In this document: positions 18,176 through 27,032 of the stretch, piece by piece
How the letters are laid out: the number at the start of each line of letters is the position of its first letter
How positions within the stretch are numbered: the first letter of the stretch is position 1
Source of the DNA: Streptomyces guryensis
GTDB taxonomy: Bacteria; Actinomycetota; Actinomycetes; Streptomycetales; Streptomycetaceae
Assembly: GCF_021261325.1 (NCBI RefSeq)
Contig: NZ_JAJSBI010000001.1
Location: 248,001-312,000 of the forward strand
Reading direction: 5' to 3'
Length of the DNA: 64,000 nt
Position numbers and translations under genes: made by a program
The notes under the pieces: model-generated
What the model saw: the letters and a program-made list of their open reading frames with translations, nothing else
Told to the model about the DNA's origin: nothing
The model's database searches: none

Positions 18176-19384
18176 ATGCGCACAAGGCGCGGACTGCACG
18201 TGCTCTCGGTCTACGAGGGTTTCTTCTCCGGCGGTGCCCGGATCGTTCACAGTGACGTCGTGCTCGGACTTCAGGAGGGTGACCAGCAGCATCGCGTGCT
18301 GAGCCTCCATGGCGAGGTGCACCGGGAGGCCACCCGGCAGCGCATGGAGGACGACGCCTGCTACCGGTCGCTGACCGCGGCGGGCGTGGGCGTCACCTCC
18401 CTGGGCCGGGTCTTTCCCGCAAGCGGTGATCAGGCCACCTTCACCGGGCCGGAGCTGGCCGACACGGCGCGGGCGACGGCGGACGCGGACGTGATCCTCT
18501 CGCTGAAGGAACAGCCTCTGCGCCTTCTGAACCAGGCGGGCCTGCCGCGCCGCCCCGTCGTGGTCTGTCTGCACCGCTCCGACCCGGAGAACCAGGGGGC
18601 GGCACTCGACGAGCTGAAGGCCGGCATCGCGGACGGCAGGGTGGTGGCGTGCGTGTGCTGCGCGGAGTCGACCCGGGCCGCGTACGAGGCCGCCGGGATC
18701 CCGGCCGAGCTGCTGCACGTCATCCCGAACGGCGTGGACCTGCTGCGCTTCCGCCCCGACGCGGCCCGGCGGCTGGCACTGCGGGCCTCCCTCGATGTCC
18801 CGGTCGGGGCGCCGGTGGTCGTCTTCGCGGCCCGCTACGACGCGATGAAGAACGTCCCGCTGTTCCTGCGGGCGGCACGGGAGTGGCTGGAGCGGGAGCC
18901 CGACGCGCACGTGCTGATGTGCGGCGCGGGCATGACACCGACGAACCCAGGGCTGGAGACGGACATCAAGGCCGCGTTCGGCCCGCAGCGATCACTGGTG
19001 GACCGGGTGCACCTACTCGGCGTCCGGCACGACATGGAGTCCGTGTACGCCGGTGCCGACATCGTCGCGCTGACCTCCGCCTGGGGCGAGGCGGCCCCGC
19101 TGTGCCTGGTCGAGGGCATGATGTGCGGCGCCGTACCGGTCGCCACCGACGTCGGCGACAGCGCGGCGATCGTGGCGGGCCACGGCTTCCTCACGCCCCC
19201 CGATCCGGCGGCGATCGCCTGGGCCTGGACGGAAGCGGCAGCCTCCCGCACCGACCTGGCCCCCGCCCTCACCGCAGGCCGCGAGCGCTTCAGCCGCACC
19301 CGCATGATCGCGTCGTACGCCACCCTCCTCGACCGGGTCGCCGCGGGCGCCGCCGACAGGCCGGTACTTCCGGAGCCGCTGTGA
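18176..19384 (+). CDS. Glycosyltransferase family 4 (GT-B)
   Basis: A 402-residue GT-B glycosyltransferase. The N-terminal half has the glycine-rich acceptor loop (VYEGFFSGGARIVHSD). The donor half shows HVIPNGVDLLRF, the RYDAMKNVPLFLRAA segment and the E-x7-E motif region EAAPLCLVEGMMCG near residue 305. It transfers an activated sugar to an unknown acceptor. ATG 18176 has GGTGG 5 nt upstream; a TTG seven codons earlier is possible. A strong terminator follows. No other glycan genes lie nearby. Confidence 0.87.
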   Translation: MRTRRGLHVLSVYEGFFSGGARIVHSDVVLGLQEGDQQHRVLSLHGEVHREATRQRMEDDACYRSLTAAGVGVTSLGRVFPASGDQATFTGPELADTARATADADVILSLKEQPLRLLNQAGLPRRPVVVCLHRSDPENQGAALDELKAGIADGRVVACVCCAESTRAAYEAAGIPAELLHVIPNGVDLLRFRPDAARRLALRASLDVPVGAPVVVFAARYDAMKNVPLFLRAAREWLEREPDAHVLMCGAGMTPTNPGLETDIKAAFGPQRSLVDRVHLLGVRHDMESVYAGADIVALTSAWGEAAPLCLVEGMMCGAVPVATDVGDSAAIVAGHGFLTPPDPAAIAWAWTEAAASRTDLAPALTAGRERFSRTRMIASYATLLDRVAAGAADRPVLPEPL

Positions 19385-19425
19385 GGCCTTCGGGCGGAGA
19401 GCGGGAGCGGCGCCCGACGGTGTAC

Positions 19426-19460
19426 GAGGAGGGGCCACCGGTACCCGGTGGCCCCTCCTC
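19426..19460. terminator. Bidirectional terminator hairpin
   Basis: A perfect 16-bp stem, left arm GAGGAGGGGCCACCGG at 19426-19441 and its complement at 19445-19460, with a 3-nt loop (TAC). It lies between the convergent glycosyltransferase and DUF559-like genes. Confidence 0.85.
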
Positions 19461-19489
19461 TCCCCTCCTGGTCCCGCCCCGGTCCGTCA

Positions 19490-20536
19490 CTACCGGGGCA
19501 GCACCACGACATACGCGGCGGGCTCCCGGTCGCCGGACGCCATCAGTGCCGTGCGGACGACCGCCGCCTGCTGTTCCATCGAGTCGCGCAGCTTCTTGGG
19601 CGTGATGTGGACGACCGTGATGCCCAGGCGCTCCAAGTGCTCCCGCTTGCGGGCGTATTCGGACCACAGGGCGTCCTCGTCCTGCCGTGGGGCCCGGGTG
19701 TCCAGCTCCACGGCCACCGCCTGCTCCGGCCAGTACGCGTCGAGGCCGCCGAGGTGGGGGCCGCCCGGCAGGCGGAGGTCCACGTTCCAGACCGGGTCGG
19801 GCAGGCCGTGGTCGCGGACCATCCGGTACAGCCGGTCCTCCGCGATGGCGCGGCCCTCGGCCAGCAGGGAGTCCACCGCGTCCACCACGTGCGGGCGGCT
19901 GAGCAGCTTCGCCTGGTTCAACGCCCGTACCACCGACGCCGGTTCGCAGTGGCCGGCGCGTACCGCCTCGGTCAGCAGTCGGCGTACCGCGCCCGCGTCC
20001 GCGAGTTCCGAGACCGCGTCGGCCAGGGCGCGGGGCACCGGCGCGATCGGAACTCCCGTCACCTGCTGAGGGGTCGGCAGCGTCTGCGTGCGCACGACCC
20101 GCGCGCAGCCCGCCGAGCGCAGCCGGCGCAGCCGGGGGACCAGGACGTCGATCTTCTCCAGCGACAGCAGCGGCGGCGCGGACGTGAAGCCGTGCAGCGT
20201 CAGCGCCGCCAGGCCCGTGATCATCGCCTCCGCGTAGACCGGTCGGTGCGGTTCCTCCGCGCCCGGCTGCGCCGGCACTCCGGGGGCCGACTCGCGCGCC
20301 GCGTACATCAGCACCGCGTGCAGCCGCTCCTCGCTGGTCGGCGGGCCGGGGTGGAGGAGGAAGACGCCGGGGAGGAGCTGCTGCCAGGGGCCGCCGGTGC
20401 GGCACTGCTCGGTCATCTCCGCGGACGAGACGCCGTGCGCCCGGAGCTGAGCCGTCGTCAGAACACGGCGGTGCGCCTCGGCAAGGTGGCGCAGGGGGCG
20501 GGGGGAGGCCGGGGGGAGCGGGGTGTTGTGGTTCAT
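19490..20536 (-). CDS. DUF559/AbiEi-like protein with PD-(D/E)XK nuclease fold
   Basis: A 348-residue protein of a type common in actinobacteria. The N-terminal part (RRVLTTAQLRAHGVSSAEM, then GPWQQLLPGVFLLH) resembles the winged helix of AbiEi-type antitoxins. The C-terminal part (GGLDAYWPEQAVAVELD and the later HLERLGITVVHITP) resembles DUF559/Vsr-like nuclease folds with the D...E-x-D arrangement. No toxin gene is adjacent. ATG 20536 fits the family N-terminus; the frame is open further upstream. Whether the nuclease site is active is not clear. Confidence 0.65.
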   Translation of the reverse strand: MNHNTPLPPASPRPLRHLAEAHRRVLTTAQLRAHGVSSAEMTEQCRTGGPWQQLLPGVFLLHPGPPTSEERLHAVLMYAARESAPGVPAQPGAEEPHRPVYAEAMITGLAALTLHGFTSAPPLLSLEKIDVLVPRLRRLRSAGCARVVRTQTLPTPQQVTGVPIAPVPRALADAVSELADAGAVRRLLTEAVRAGHCEPASVVRALNQAKLLSRPHVVDAVDSLLAEGRAIAEDRLYRMVRDHGLPDPVWNVDLRLPGGPHLGGLDAYWPEQAVAVELDTRAPRQDEDALWSEYARKREHLERLGITVVHITPKKLRDSMEQQAAVVRTALMASGDREPAAYVVVLPR

Positions 20537-20650
20537 GCCGGGGGGTTTCCCGCGCTCGAACCCTCCTCTAACCGCTGTTACACGCCCGTCGACAAAAACG
20601 GACAAGGTGGCACTAAAGGACGCTTGTTCGGATGCCGATAGGGCAGGCAA

Positions 20651-20683
20651 AACCCCTGGTCCGTTCGGGTTGGACCAGGGGTT
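20651..20683 (-). terminator. Rho-independent terminator of the second aminopeptidase gene
   Basis: A 12-bp perfect stem (AACCCCTGGTCC / GGACCAGGGGTT) with a 9-nt loop. On the minus strand the 3' arm runs into GGTTTTGCC, giving a short T-run. It lies 67 bp past the stop codon at 20750. Confidence 0.85.
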
Positions 20684-20749
20684 ACGGGTGTGATTGACCG
20701 GATTCCGTAACGGTCACGGGTGGATCAACCGTTGGCCAAAGCCCGTGTC

Positions 20750-23326
20750 CTAGGCGCCCGCAGCCTGGGCCCGCATCGCCCGCGCCAGATCGTCGCGCGC
20801 CTCAAGGACCAGCCTCCGCAGCGCCGGCGCCGCGTCCTCGTGGGCCGCCAGCCACGCGTCCGCCGCGTCCAGCGTCGCCTGCGCGCCCTGCTCCGTCGGG
20901 TAGGACGGGAACAGGCCCCGAACCACGTCCATGCCGATCTGGATCGACCGCTCCCGCCACACCCGCTCGATCGCCGCGAAGTACTTCGGGGCGAACGGCG
21001 CGATCAGCTCCCGCTGCGAGGGCTGCGCGAAGCCCGCGATCGTCGCCTCCACCAGGGCGTTGGACAGCGCGTCCGACTCCACCACCTGCGCCCAGGCCTG
21101 CGCCTTCACCGCCTCGGAGGGGCGGGCGGCCAGGCAGCGGACCTGGTGGCGCTTGCCGGACGCCGTGTCGTCGCGAGCCAGCTCGGCCGCCAGCACCGTC
21201 TCGTCCGCGGCTCCGTGCGCGGCGAGGGGCTCCAGGAACGCCCAGCGCAGCTCCTGGTCGACCTCAAGACCGTCGATCTTCTCCGTGCCGTCCAACAGGC
21301 CGCGCAGCAGCGCCAGTTCGTCCGGACCCGCGGCCACCGACGCCAGGAAACGCGCCCAGGCCAGCTGCTGCTCGCTGCCCGGCTCGGCCGCCCGCAGATC
21401 CCGCAGGGCGACCTCGGCCAGCAGCCGCTCGCCGGTCTGCCGCCAGGCCGGCGCCGCGTAGTTGACCAGCGCCGAGTTCGCCCACGCGTGCAGCATCTGC
21501 AGGACGCCGATGTCGGACTCGCGGCGAGCGAACCGCGTCACCAGGTCCACGAAGTCGGCGGCGGGCAGCAGGGCGTCCCGGGTCAGGTTCCACAGCGCCG
21601 ACCAGCACAGGGCGCGGGCCAGCGGGTCGGTGATCGACCCGAGGTGCTCGCGCAGGGTGGCCAGCGAGGTGTCGTCGAAGCGGATCTTGCAGTACGTGAG
21701 GTCGTCGTCGTTGACGAGCACCAGCTCCGGAGCCTCGGCACCCGCCAGCTCCGCCACGACCGTACGCGGACCGTCGACGTCCACCTCGACCCGGGTGTAC
21801 CGCTCCAGGGCGCCCTCGGCGGTACGCCGGTACAGGCCCACCGCCACCCGGTGCGGCCGCAGCTCGGGGTGCGACTCGGCGGCCTCCTGCAGCACGGCCA
21901 GCTCATCCACCCGCCCCTCCGCGTCCAACAGCACCTGCGGAGTGAGGGAGTTGACCCCGGCCGTCTGGAGCCACTTCCGGGCCCAGGCGCTCATGTCCCG
22001 GCCGCTGGTCTCCTCCAGCACCGACAAAAGATCGCCGAGGCGCGTGTTGCCGTACGCGTTCCGCTTGAAGTAGCGCCGCGCGCCCTCCAGGAAGGCGTCC
22101 TGCCCGACGTACGCCACCAGCTGCTTCAGCACCGACGCACCCTTGGCGTACGTGATGCCGTCGAAGTTGAGCTTCGCGTCCTGCAGGTCGCGGATGTCGG
22201 CGGTGACCGGGTGGGTGGAGGGCAGCTGGTCCGCGCGGTACGCCCAGGCCTTGCGGCGGTTGGCGAAGGTGATCCAGGCGTCGGTGAAGCGGGTCGCGCC
22301 GACGTTCGCGAACGTGCCCATGAAGTCCGCGAAGGACTCCTTCAGCCACAGGTCGTCCCACCACACCATGGTGACCAGGTCGCCGAACCACATGTGCGCC
22401 ATCTCGTGCAGGATGACGTTGGCCCGGCCCTCGTACGAGGCCCGGGTGACCCGGCCGCGGAAGATGAACTCCTCGCGGAAGGTGACCAGCCCCGGGTTCT
22501 CCATCGCGCCGAGGTTGTACTCGGGGACGAACGCCTGGTCGTACTTTCCGAAGGGGTACGGGTAGTCGAAGTGGTCGTGGAAGAAGTCCAGACCCTGCTT
22601 CGTGACGAGGAAGACGTCGTCCGCGTCGAAGTAGGGGGCCAGACCCTTGCGGCACAGGGCGCCGAGGGGGATCTCCAGCCGCGTACCGTCCTCGAAGGTC
22701 CGCTCGTAGGAGTCCGTGACGTAGTGGTACGGGCCCGCCGTCACGCACGTGATGTACGTCGAGATCGGCTTGGTCTCCGCGAACCTCCACACTCCGTCCG
22801 CCTGCTCGCCGGCGCCGTTGCTCCAGACCGTCCACCCCTCCGGCGCCCGTACCTCGAAGCGGAACGGGGCCTTGAGGTCCGGCTGCTCGAAGTTCGCGAA
22901 GACCCGGCGGGAGTCGGCCGGCTCGTACTGGGTGTAGAGGTACACCTCGCCGTCCTCGGGGTCGACGAAGCGGTGCATGCCCTCGCCGGTGCGGGAGTAG
23001 GCGCACTGGGCGTCGACCACCAGCTCGTTCTCGCCGGCGAGGTCCTCCAGCAGGACCCGGGAGCCGTCGAAGACCTGGCCGGGGTCGAGATCCCTGCCAT
23101 TGAGTGAGACGGAGGTCACACTCGGCGCGATCAGGTCGGCGAAGGTGGCGGCGCCGGGTTCGTTGCTGCGGAAGCGGATCGTGGTGACGGACCGGAAGGT
23201 GCGCGGACCGTCGCCGTCCTCTTCCCCCACCGCCGTACGCAGGTCGAGGAACACGTCGTACCCGTCGACGGACAGCAGGGCGGCCCGCTCCCGGGCCTCG
23301 TCGCGGGTCAGATTCTCACCGGGCAC
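20750..23326 (-). CDS. pepN: Aminopeptidase N (M1 family), second copy
   Basis: A complete M1 zinc aminopeptidase of 858 residues. GAMEN lies near residue 274, HEMAHMW near 307 and the third ligand glutamate in KESFADF. The C-terminal ERAP1-like helical domain is intact. The GTG start (MPGENLTRDEA) has AAGGAG 8 nt upstream and mirrors the N-terminus of the paralogue at the left edge of the window. Cytoplasmic, with no signal peptide. The two copies differ throughout rather than being a recent duplication, so they probably have different peptide preferences. It ends at a clear terminator and is divergent from the DsbA-like gene. Confidence 0.95.
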   Translation of the reverse strand: MPGENLTRDEARERAALLSVDGYDVFLDLRTAVGEEDGDGPRTFRSVTTIRFRSNEPGAATFADLIAPSVTSVSLNGRDLDPGQVFDGSRVLLEDLAGENELVVDAQCAYSRTGEGMHRFVDPEDGEVYLYTQYEPADSRRVFANFEQPDLKAPFRFEVRAPEGWTVWSNGAGEQADGVWRFAETKPISTYITCVTAGPYHYVTDSYERTFEDGTRLEIPLGALCRKGLAPYFDADDVFLVTKQGLDFFHDHFDYPYPFGKYDQAFVPEYNLGAMENPGLVTFREEFIFRGRVTRASYEGRANVILHEMAHMWFGDLVTMVWWDDLWLKESFADFMGTFANVGATRFTDAWITFANRRKAWAYRADQLPSTHPVTADIRDLQDAKLNFDGITYAKGASVLKQLVAYVGQDAFLEGARRYFKRNAYGNTRLGDLLSVLEETSGRDMSAWARKWLQTAGVNSLTPQVLLDAEGRVDELAVLQEAAESHPELRPHRVAVGLYRRTAEGALERYTRVEVDVDGPRTVVAELAGAEAPELVLVNDDDLTYCKIRFDDTSLATLREHLGSITDPLARALCWSALWNLTRDALLPAADFVDLVTRFARRESDIGVLQMLHAWANSALVNYAAPAWRQTGERLLAEVALRDLRAAEPGSEQQLAWARFLASVAAGPDELALLRGLLDGTEKIDGLEVDQELRWAFLEPLAAHGAADETVLAAELARDDTASGKRHQVRCLAARPSEAVKAQAWAQVVESDALSNALVEATIAGFAQPSQRELIAPFAPKYFAAIERVWRERSIQIGMDVVRGLFPSYPTEQGAQATLDAADAWLAAHEDAAPALRRLVLEARDDLARAMRAQAAGA

Positions 23327-23392
23327 GGGTGGCACTCCTTCTGGGCATACCGGACATAGGTGGGTGCGGCGGAACAGGACCGATCCTGCCAT

Positions 23393-23412
23393 GTGCCCCT
23401 GACCCGGGGCAC
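23393..23412. promoter_or_regulatory. Palindrome between divergent genes
   Basis: GTGCCCC and GGGGCAC are separated by 6 nt in the 148-bp gap between the aminopeptidase and DsbA-like genes. It could be an operator or an RNA hairpin; no regulator is evident. Confidence 0.3.
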
Positions 23413-23474
23413 CCGGGAATGGGCGCGACGACGGCCGTTGTTGCCTGGGAAACGACCGTATTCCTGGGAGAGCC

Positions 23475-24137
23475 ATGTCCGAGACCGCGACCACCTCCGC
23501 CAAGACCCCCGTCGACTTCTGGTTCGACCCGCTGTGCCCCTGGGCCTGGATGACGTCCCGATGGGTGCTGGAAGTGGAGAAGGTCCGGGACATAGAGGTC
23601 CGCTGGCACATCATGAGCCTGGCGGTGCTCAACGAGAACCGGATCGACGAGCTGCCCGAGGAGTACCGGGAGATGCTCGCCACCAAGGCGTGGAAGCCGG
23701 TGCGCGTGGTGACCGCGGCCTGGCAGAAGCACGGCGACGACGTCGTGGGCCCGCTCTACACCGCGCTCGGCACCCGTATCCACAACCAGGGCGAGGGCCC
23801 GACCGTCGAAGCGATCGCGGGCGCCCTGGCCGACGTCGGCCTGCCCGCCGACCTCATCGACTACGCCGACCAGGAGGACTTCGAGTTCGACGCCGAGCTG
23901 CGCGCCTCCCACAAGGAGGGCATCGACAAGGTCGGCCAGGAGGTCGGCACCCCGGTCGTCGCCGTCCCCGGCGCGGACGGCGAGCAGATCGCCTTCTTCG
24001 GCCCGGTCGTCACCCCGACCCCCAAGGGCGAGGACGCCGCCAGGCTCTGGGACGGCACCCTCGCGGTGGCCTCGGTCCCCGGCTTCTACGAGATCAAGCG
24101 GACGCGGACGGCGGGCCCGGACTTCAGCAACCTGTAG
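23475..24137 (+). CDS. DsbA-family oxidoreductase (mycothiol-dependent nitroreductase-like), CPWA motif
   Basis: A 220-residue thioredoxin-fold protein with an inserted helical domain. It resembles mycobacterial Rv2466c, a mycothiol-dependent reductase with a CPWC site. Here the motif in DPLCPWAWMTSRW is CPWA: the first cysteine is kept and the second is alanine, so the protein can form a mixed disulfide with mycothiol but not an internal disulfide. The conserved cis-proline region (VGTPVVAVPG) and C-terminal GPVVTPTPKG are present. No signal peptide. The ATG has GGGAGAG upstream. Role: thiol redox chemistry or detoxification in the cytoplasm. Confidence 0.85.
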   Translation: MSETATTSAKTPVDFWFDPLCPWAWMTSRWVLEVEKVRDIEVRWHIMSLAVLNENRIDELPEEYREMLATKAWKPVRVVTAAWQKHGDDVVGPLYTALGTRIHNQGEGPTVEAIAGALADVGLPADLIDYADQEDFEFDAELRASHKEGIDKVGQEVGTPVVAVPGADGEQIAFFGPVVTPTPKGEDAARLWDGTLAVASVPGFYEIKRTRTAGPDFSNL

Positions 24138-24140
24138 GGC

Positions 24141-24368
24141 TCACTCCTTGGCGGCCTCCTCCTTGCGGAACTTCTCGGGGAGGAGGCCGTGCTCGTGCCG
24201 GCGCCCGGCGGGGAAGTACGTCAGGCAGCCGACGGCGGTGCAGCGCCAGAGGTCGTCCACGAAGTACCGGGCCCCTTTCCTCTCCCGGACCGCCGCCTTC
24301 TCGTCGTCGTGGAGCCGCCGGAACTCCTGCATCGAGCCACAGGTCGGGCACTCCCGGTCCCTGATCAT
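24141..24368 (-). CDS. Small zinc-ribbon protein of unknown function
   Basis: A 75-residue charged protein. Two cysteine pairs, CPTC near the N-terminus and CTAVGC in the middle, suggest a zinc ribbon. The rest is rich in lysine, glutamate and arginine. ATG 24368 is chosen because AGGAG lies 6 nt upstream; a TTG directly before it is an alternative. It converges on the DsbA-like gene with a 3-bp gap. No family recognised. Confidence 0.6.
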   Translation of the reverse strand: MIRDRECPTCGSMQEFRRLHDDEKAAVRERKGARYFVDDLWRCTAVGCLTYFPAGRRHEHGLLPEKFRKEEAAKE

Positions 24369-24455
24369 CAACCCCTCCTCGCCTCGACCCCCAGGCGGTA
24401 GTACAGCGCGTACTGGGCGAGCGCGTCCCGAAATCGCGGGGTTTCCTCGGGGCGT

Positions 24456-25880
24456 TCAGGCGCGCGCCCGCCTCCGCGCATCAGTCAGCCGGGCCAGATG
24501 GTCCTCGTAGGCCTTCGCGTAGTACGCCGCCCGGGCCGCGTCCGGCGCCACGACCGCCGTCGGCTCGGTCCACGCCGCCGTGTCCAGCGAGACCCCGTAG
24601 CGCTCCGCCGCCGCCAACGCCGCGCCCCGCGCGCCCACTTCACCCTCGACGACCCGCAGCGGACGTCCCAGCACATCGGCGAGCAGCCGCATCCAGGCGG
24701 GGCTGCGCGTCCCCCCGCCGCAGACGGCCAGCGAGCCCGTCAGACCCGCCGCCTCCAGGCAGTGACGGGCGGCGTACCCGATGCCCTCGCAGGTGGCGCG
24801 GATCAGGTCGCCCTTCGTCGACTCCAGGGAGACGCCGGTGAGTTCGGCGCGCAGACGGGGTTCGACGAACGGGGCGCGCTCGCCGGACGGGGCGAAGTGC
24901 GGCAGGACGCGGACGCCGTTCGCGCCGGGCGGGGTCCCGGCGAGCAGGGCGTCGACCTCGCCATGGTGGACGCCGGTCGTGGACAGCACCCAGTCCAGGG
25001 CGGCCGTGCCGACCATCGCGGGCATGGCGCGCAGCCAGTGACCGGGACGGTCGGTGGAGATGTACAGGCCGGCCGGCTCGCCGGTCAAGTCGAGGTCGGT
25101 CGTCGCAACCAGACTGGCCAGACAGGTGCCGACGATGAGCAGACCGTCCCCAGGCGTCGTGACGCCCGCACCGAGGGCGCACGCCGGGAGGTCGTACGGG
25201 CCGTTCGCCAGCCGTGTACCGGCCGGCAGGCCCTCGCCGCGCGCCGCGGCCGTCGCGATCGGATCGCCGACCGGAGCGAGCAGACCGCGTCGGTGGGCCA
25301 GCCCCAGCAGCTCCACCACCCGGTTGTCGTACGTCCGGGTCCGCGGGTCGAGGAACGGCATCGACGCGTCCGACACATCCGTCGTCACAGGCGCACCCGT
25401 GAGCCGCCGGAAGACCATGTCCTTGCAGTACAGGGCCGTGGCCGCCGTATCGAGGGACTTCGGTTCGTACCGGTCGAACCAGGCGAGCAGCGGCCCCGGA
25501 CAGCCGGGGAACATGGCACTGCCCGTCCGCCGGAACACCGTCTCGAAAGTACCGTCCGCCAGCCACTGGTCGAGCAGCTCGTGCGCCCGCCCGTCCATCC
25601 AGGACGCGGCGGGCCGAACCGGCCGCCCGTCCTCGTCGACCAGCCAGACGCCGTCGCCCTGCCCGGTCAGCCCGGCGAGCTCCACCGGTTCGGTCACCCG
25701 CGCGGTCAGCGTTTCAAGCACCCCGACGACGGCCGTATACACCTCCTCCATGTCCTGCTCGACCACACCGCCGTGCAGCGCGAGACGCACCGGCTCTGCT
25801 TCGACGGCCAGTTCACGCCCCGCACCGTCAAACGCGGCGGCCTTCACCATGGACGTTCCTACGTCGATCCCGACGTACAT
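24456..25880 (-). CDS. FGGY-family carbohydrate kinase (xylulokinase-like)
   Basis: A 474-residue sugar or polyol kinase of the FGGY family. The N-terminal ATPase motif is GIDVGTSMVKAAAFD, and the C-terminal ATP-binding part has VCGGGTRSPAWMRLLADVLG. The substrate cannot be assigned; the catalytic aspartate region WMDGRA is kept. ATG 25880 has AGGAGAG 7 nt upstream. It is probably the last gene of a minus-strand unit with the DeoR regulator and the dehydrogenase, from which a dispersed repeat (25915-25990) separates it. A second FGGY kinase lies across the divergent promoter. Confidence 0.9.
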   Translation of the reverse strand: MYVGIDVGTSMVKAAAFDGAGRELAVEAEPVRLALHGGVVEQDMEEVYTAVVGVLETLTARVTEPVELAGLTGQGDGVWLVDEDGRPVRPAASWMDGRAHELLDQWLADGTFETVFRRTGSAMFPGCPGPLLAWFDRYEPKSLDTAATALYCKDMVFRRLTGAPVTTDVSDASMPFLDPRTRTYDNRVVELLGLAHRRGLLAPVGDPIATAAARGEGLPAGTRLANGPYDLPACALGAGVTTPGDGLLIVGTCLASLVATTDLDLTGEPAGLYISTDRPGHWLRAMPAMVGTAALDWVLSTTGVHHGEVDALLAGTPPGANGVRVLPHFAPSGERAPFVEPRLRAELTGVSLESTKGDLIRATCEGIGYAARHCLEAAGLTGSLAVCGGGTRSPAWMRLLADVLGRPLRVVEGEVGARGAALAAAERYGVSLDTAAWTEPTAVVAPDAARAAYYAKAYEDHLARLTDARRRARA

Positions 25881-25914
25881 AGCGCTCTCTCCTTTGCGGT
25901 CCGGTGGCGTTTTC

Positions 25915-25990
25915 AAGGGGCGCGGGGCTGTGTTTGCCATGCGGCTACCGCCGCGTGGGCGCGACAAGCCACGACGGCGCTGCAGACGAA
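25915..25990. repeat. Dispersed intergenic repeat, family A (copy 1)
   Basis: Begins AGGGGCGCGGGGCTGTGT and continues through GCGGCTACCGCCGCGTGGGC to GCGACAAGCCACGACGG. It is homologous to copies at 50900-50985 and 55135-55205 and, in part, 62216-62258. The core can form a small GCGGC/GCCGC hairpin. It lies between the dehydrogenase and kinase genes. Confidence 0.75.
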
Positions 25991-26009
25991 CGACGACACT
26001 CCCCGGCAG

Positions 26010-27032
26010 TCACGTCAACTCGTGCGCGAGGGCCTCCCCTCGCACCCACCGCCCCACTTCGGCGGCAGCGATATGCGCCGCCTTCTCCGCCACCGCCCGG
26101 GACGCCCCGCCCAGATGCGGGGTCATCACCACCCGGTCACGCAGTCCGAACAGCCGCGAACCCGCCGGTACGGGCTCCGTCGCGTACGTGTCGAGGGCGG
26201 CACCCGACAGCCGCCCACTCTCCAGCGCGTCGCACAACGCGTCCTCATCCAGCAGAGGCCCGCGGGCGACGTTCACGACGACCGCGCCCCGCGGCAGCAG
26301 CGAAAGTTCGCGCGCACCGATCAGACCACGGGTCTCGGCGGTGAGCCGGGCATGCAGGGTGATCACCCGCGACCGCCGCAGGAGTTCGTCAAGCGAAGCC
26401 ACCCGCAGCCCATGGATCTCCCCGCGCACATAGGGGTCGTGGACCATCACCTGCGCACCGAAGGCGCACAGCGCGCGGGCGACCCGGCTGCCCACAGCCC
26501 CGTAGCCGACAAGCCCGACCGGCAGGTCCTCCAGCTCCAGTCCGCTGTGTTCGTACGTGTAGTACGTCGCCCCCTGCCAACTCCCCTCCCCGGCAAGGAG
26601 GTTGTGGGCCTGCGGGATGCGCCGCAAGGCCGCCAGCAGCAGGCCCACGGTGAACTCGGCGGTGGCGGCTGCGTTGCGCCCCGGGGCGAAGCACACGCGG
26701 ACGTCGTGCCGCTTGGCCGCCTCCAGGTTGACGTTGACCGGGCCGCCCCGGCACACGACCACCAGCCGCAGGTCCGGGCAGGCGTCCAGGACACGCTCCG
26801 TCACCGGTCCCATCTGGGTGACCAGCACCTGCGCCCCCGCGAGCGCCTCGATCAGTTCGTCCTCGGCGTCGCTGGCCTCCGTCACCTCGGCCACCGGCCC
26901 GAAGGGTTCGAGCGGCCAGCCGAGGGTCAACTCGCGTACATCACAGGTGAGTTCATGGTCGAGTGCCGCCGTGATGAGCGACGGCAGGATGAAGTGGTCG
27001 CCAGCGGCGACGACACGCACGGATTCGCTCAT
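26010..27032 (-). CDS. 2-hydroxyacid dehydrogenase (phosphoglycerate-dehydrogenase-like)
   Basis: A 340-residue NAD-dependent D-2-hydroxyacid dehydrogenase. The nucleotide motif is [13 protein letters not shown]. The catalytic Arg ([13 protein letters not shown]), Glu (ATEPVP) and His (TPHLGG) are all present. There is no ACT domain, so it is not the long serine-pathway SerA. With FGGY kinases and a DeoR regulator nearby, it probably oxidises or reduces a sugar acid or phosphorylated sugar. The ATG at 27032 lies inside the 3' part of the degenerate ABC ATPase frame, suggesting the dehydrogenase gene is the functional one. Confidence 0.87.
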   Translation of the reverse strand: MSESVRVVAAGDHFILPSLITAALDHELTCDVRELTLGWPLEPFGPVAEVTEASDAEDELIEALAGAQVLVTQMGPVTERVLDACPDLRLVVVCRGGPVNVNLEAAKRHDVRVCFAPGRNAAATAEFTVGLLLAALRRIPQAHNLLAGEGSWQGATYYTYEHSGLELEDLPVGLVGYGAVGSRVARALCAFGAQVMVHDPYVRGEIHGLRVASLDELLRRSRVITLHARLTAETRGLIGARELSLLPRGAVVVNVARGPLLDEDALCDALESGRLSGAALDTYATEPVPAGSRLFGLRDRVVMTPHLGGASRAVAEKAAHIAAAEVGRWVRGEALAHELT

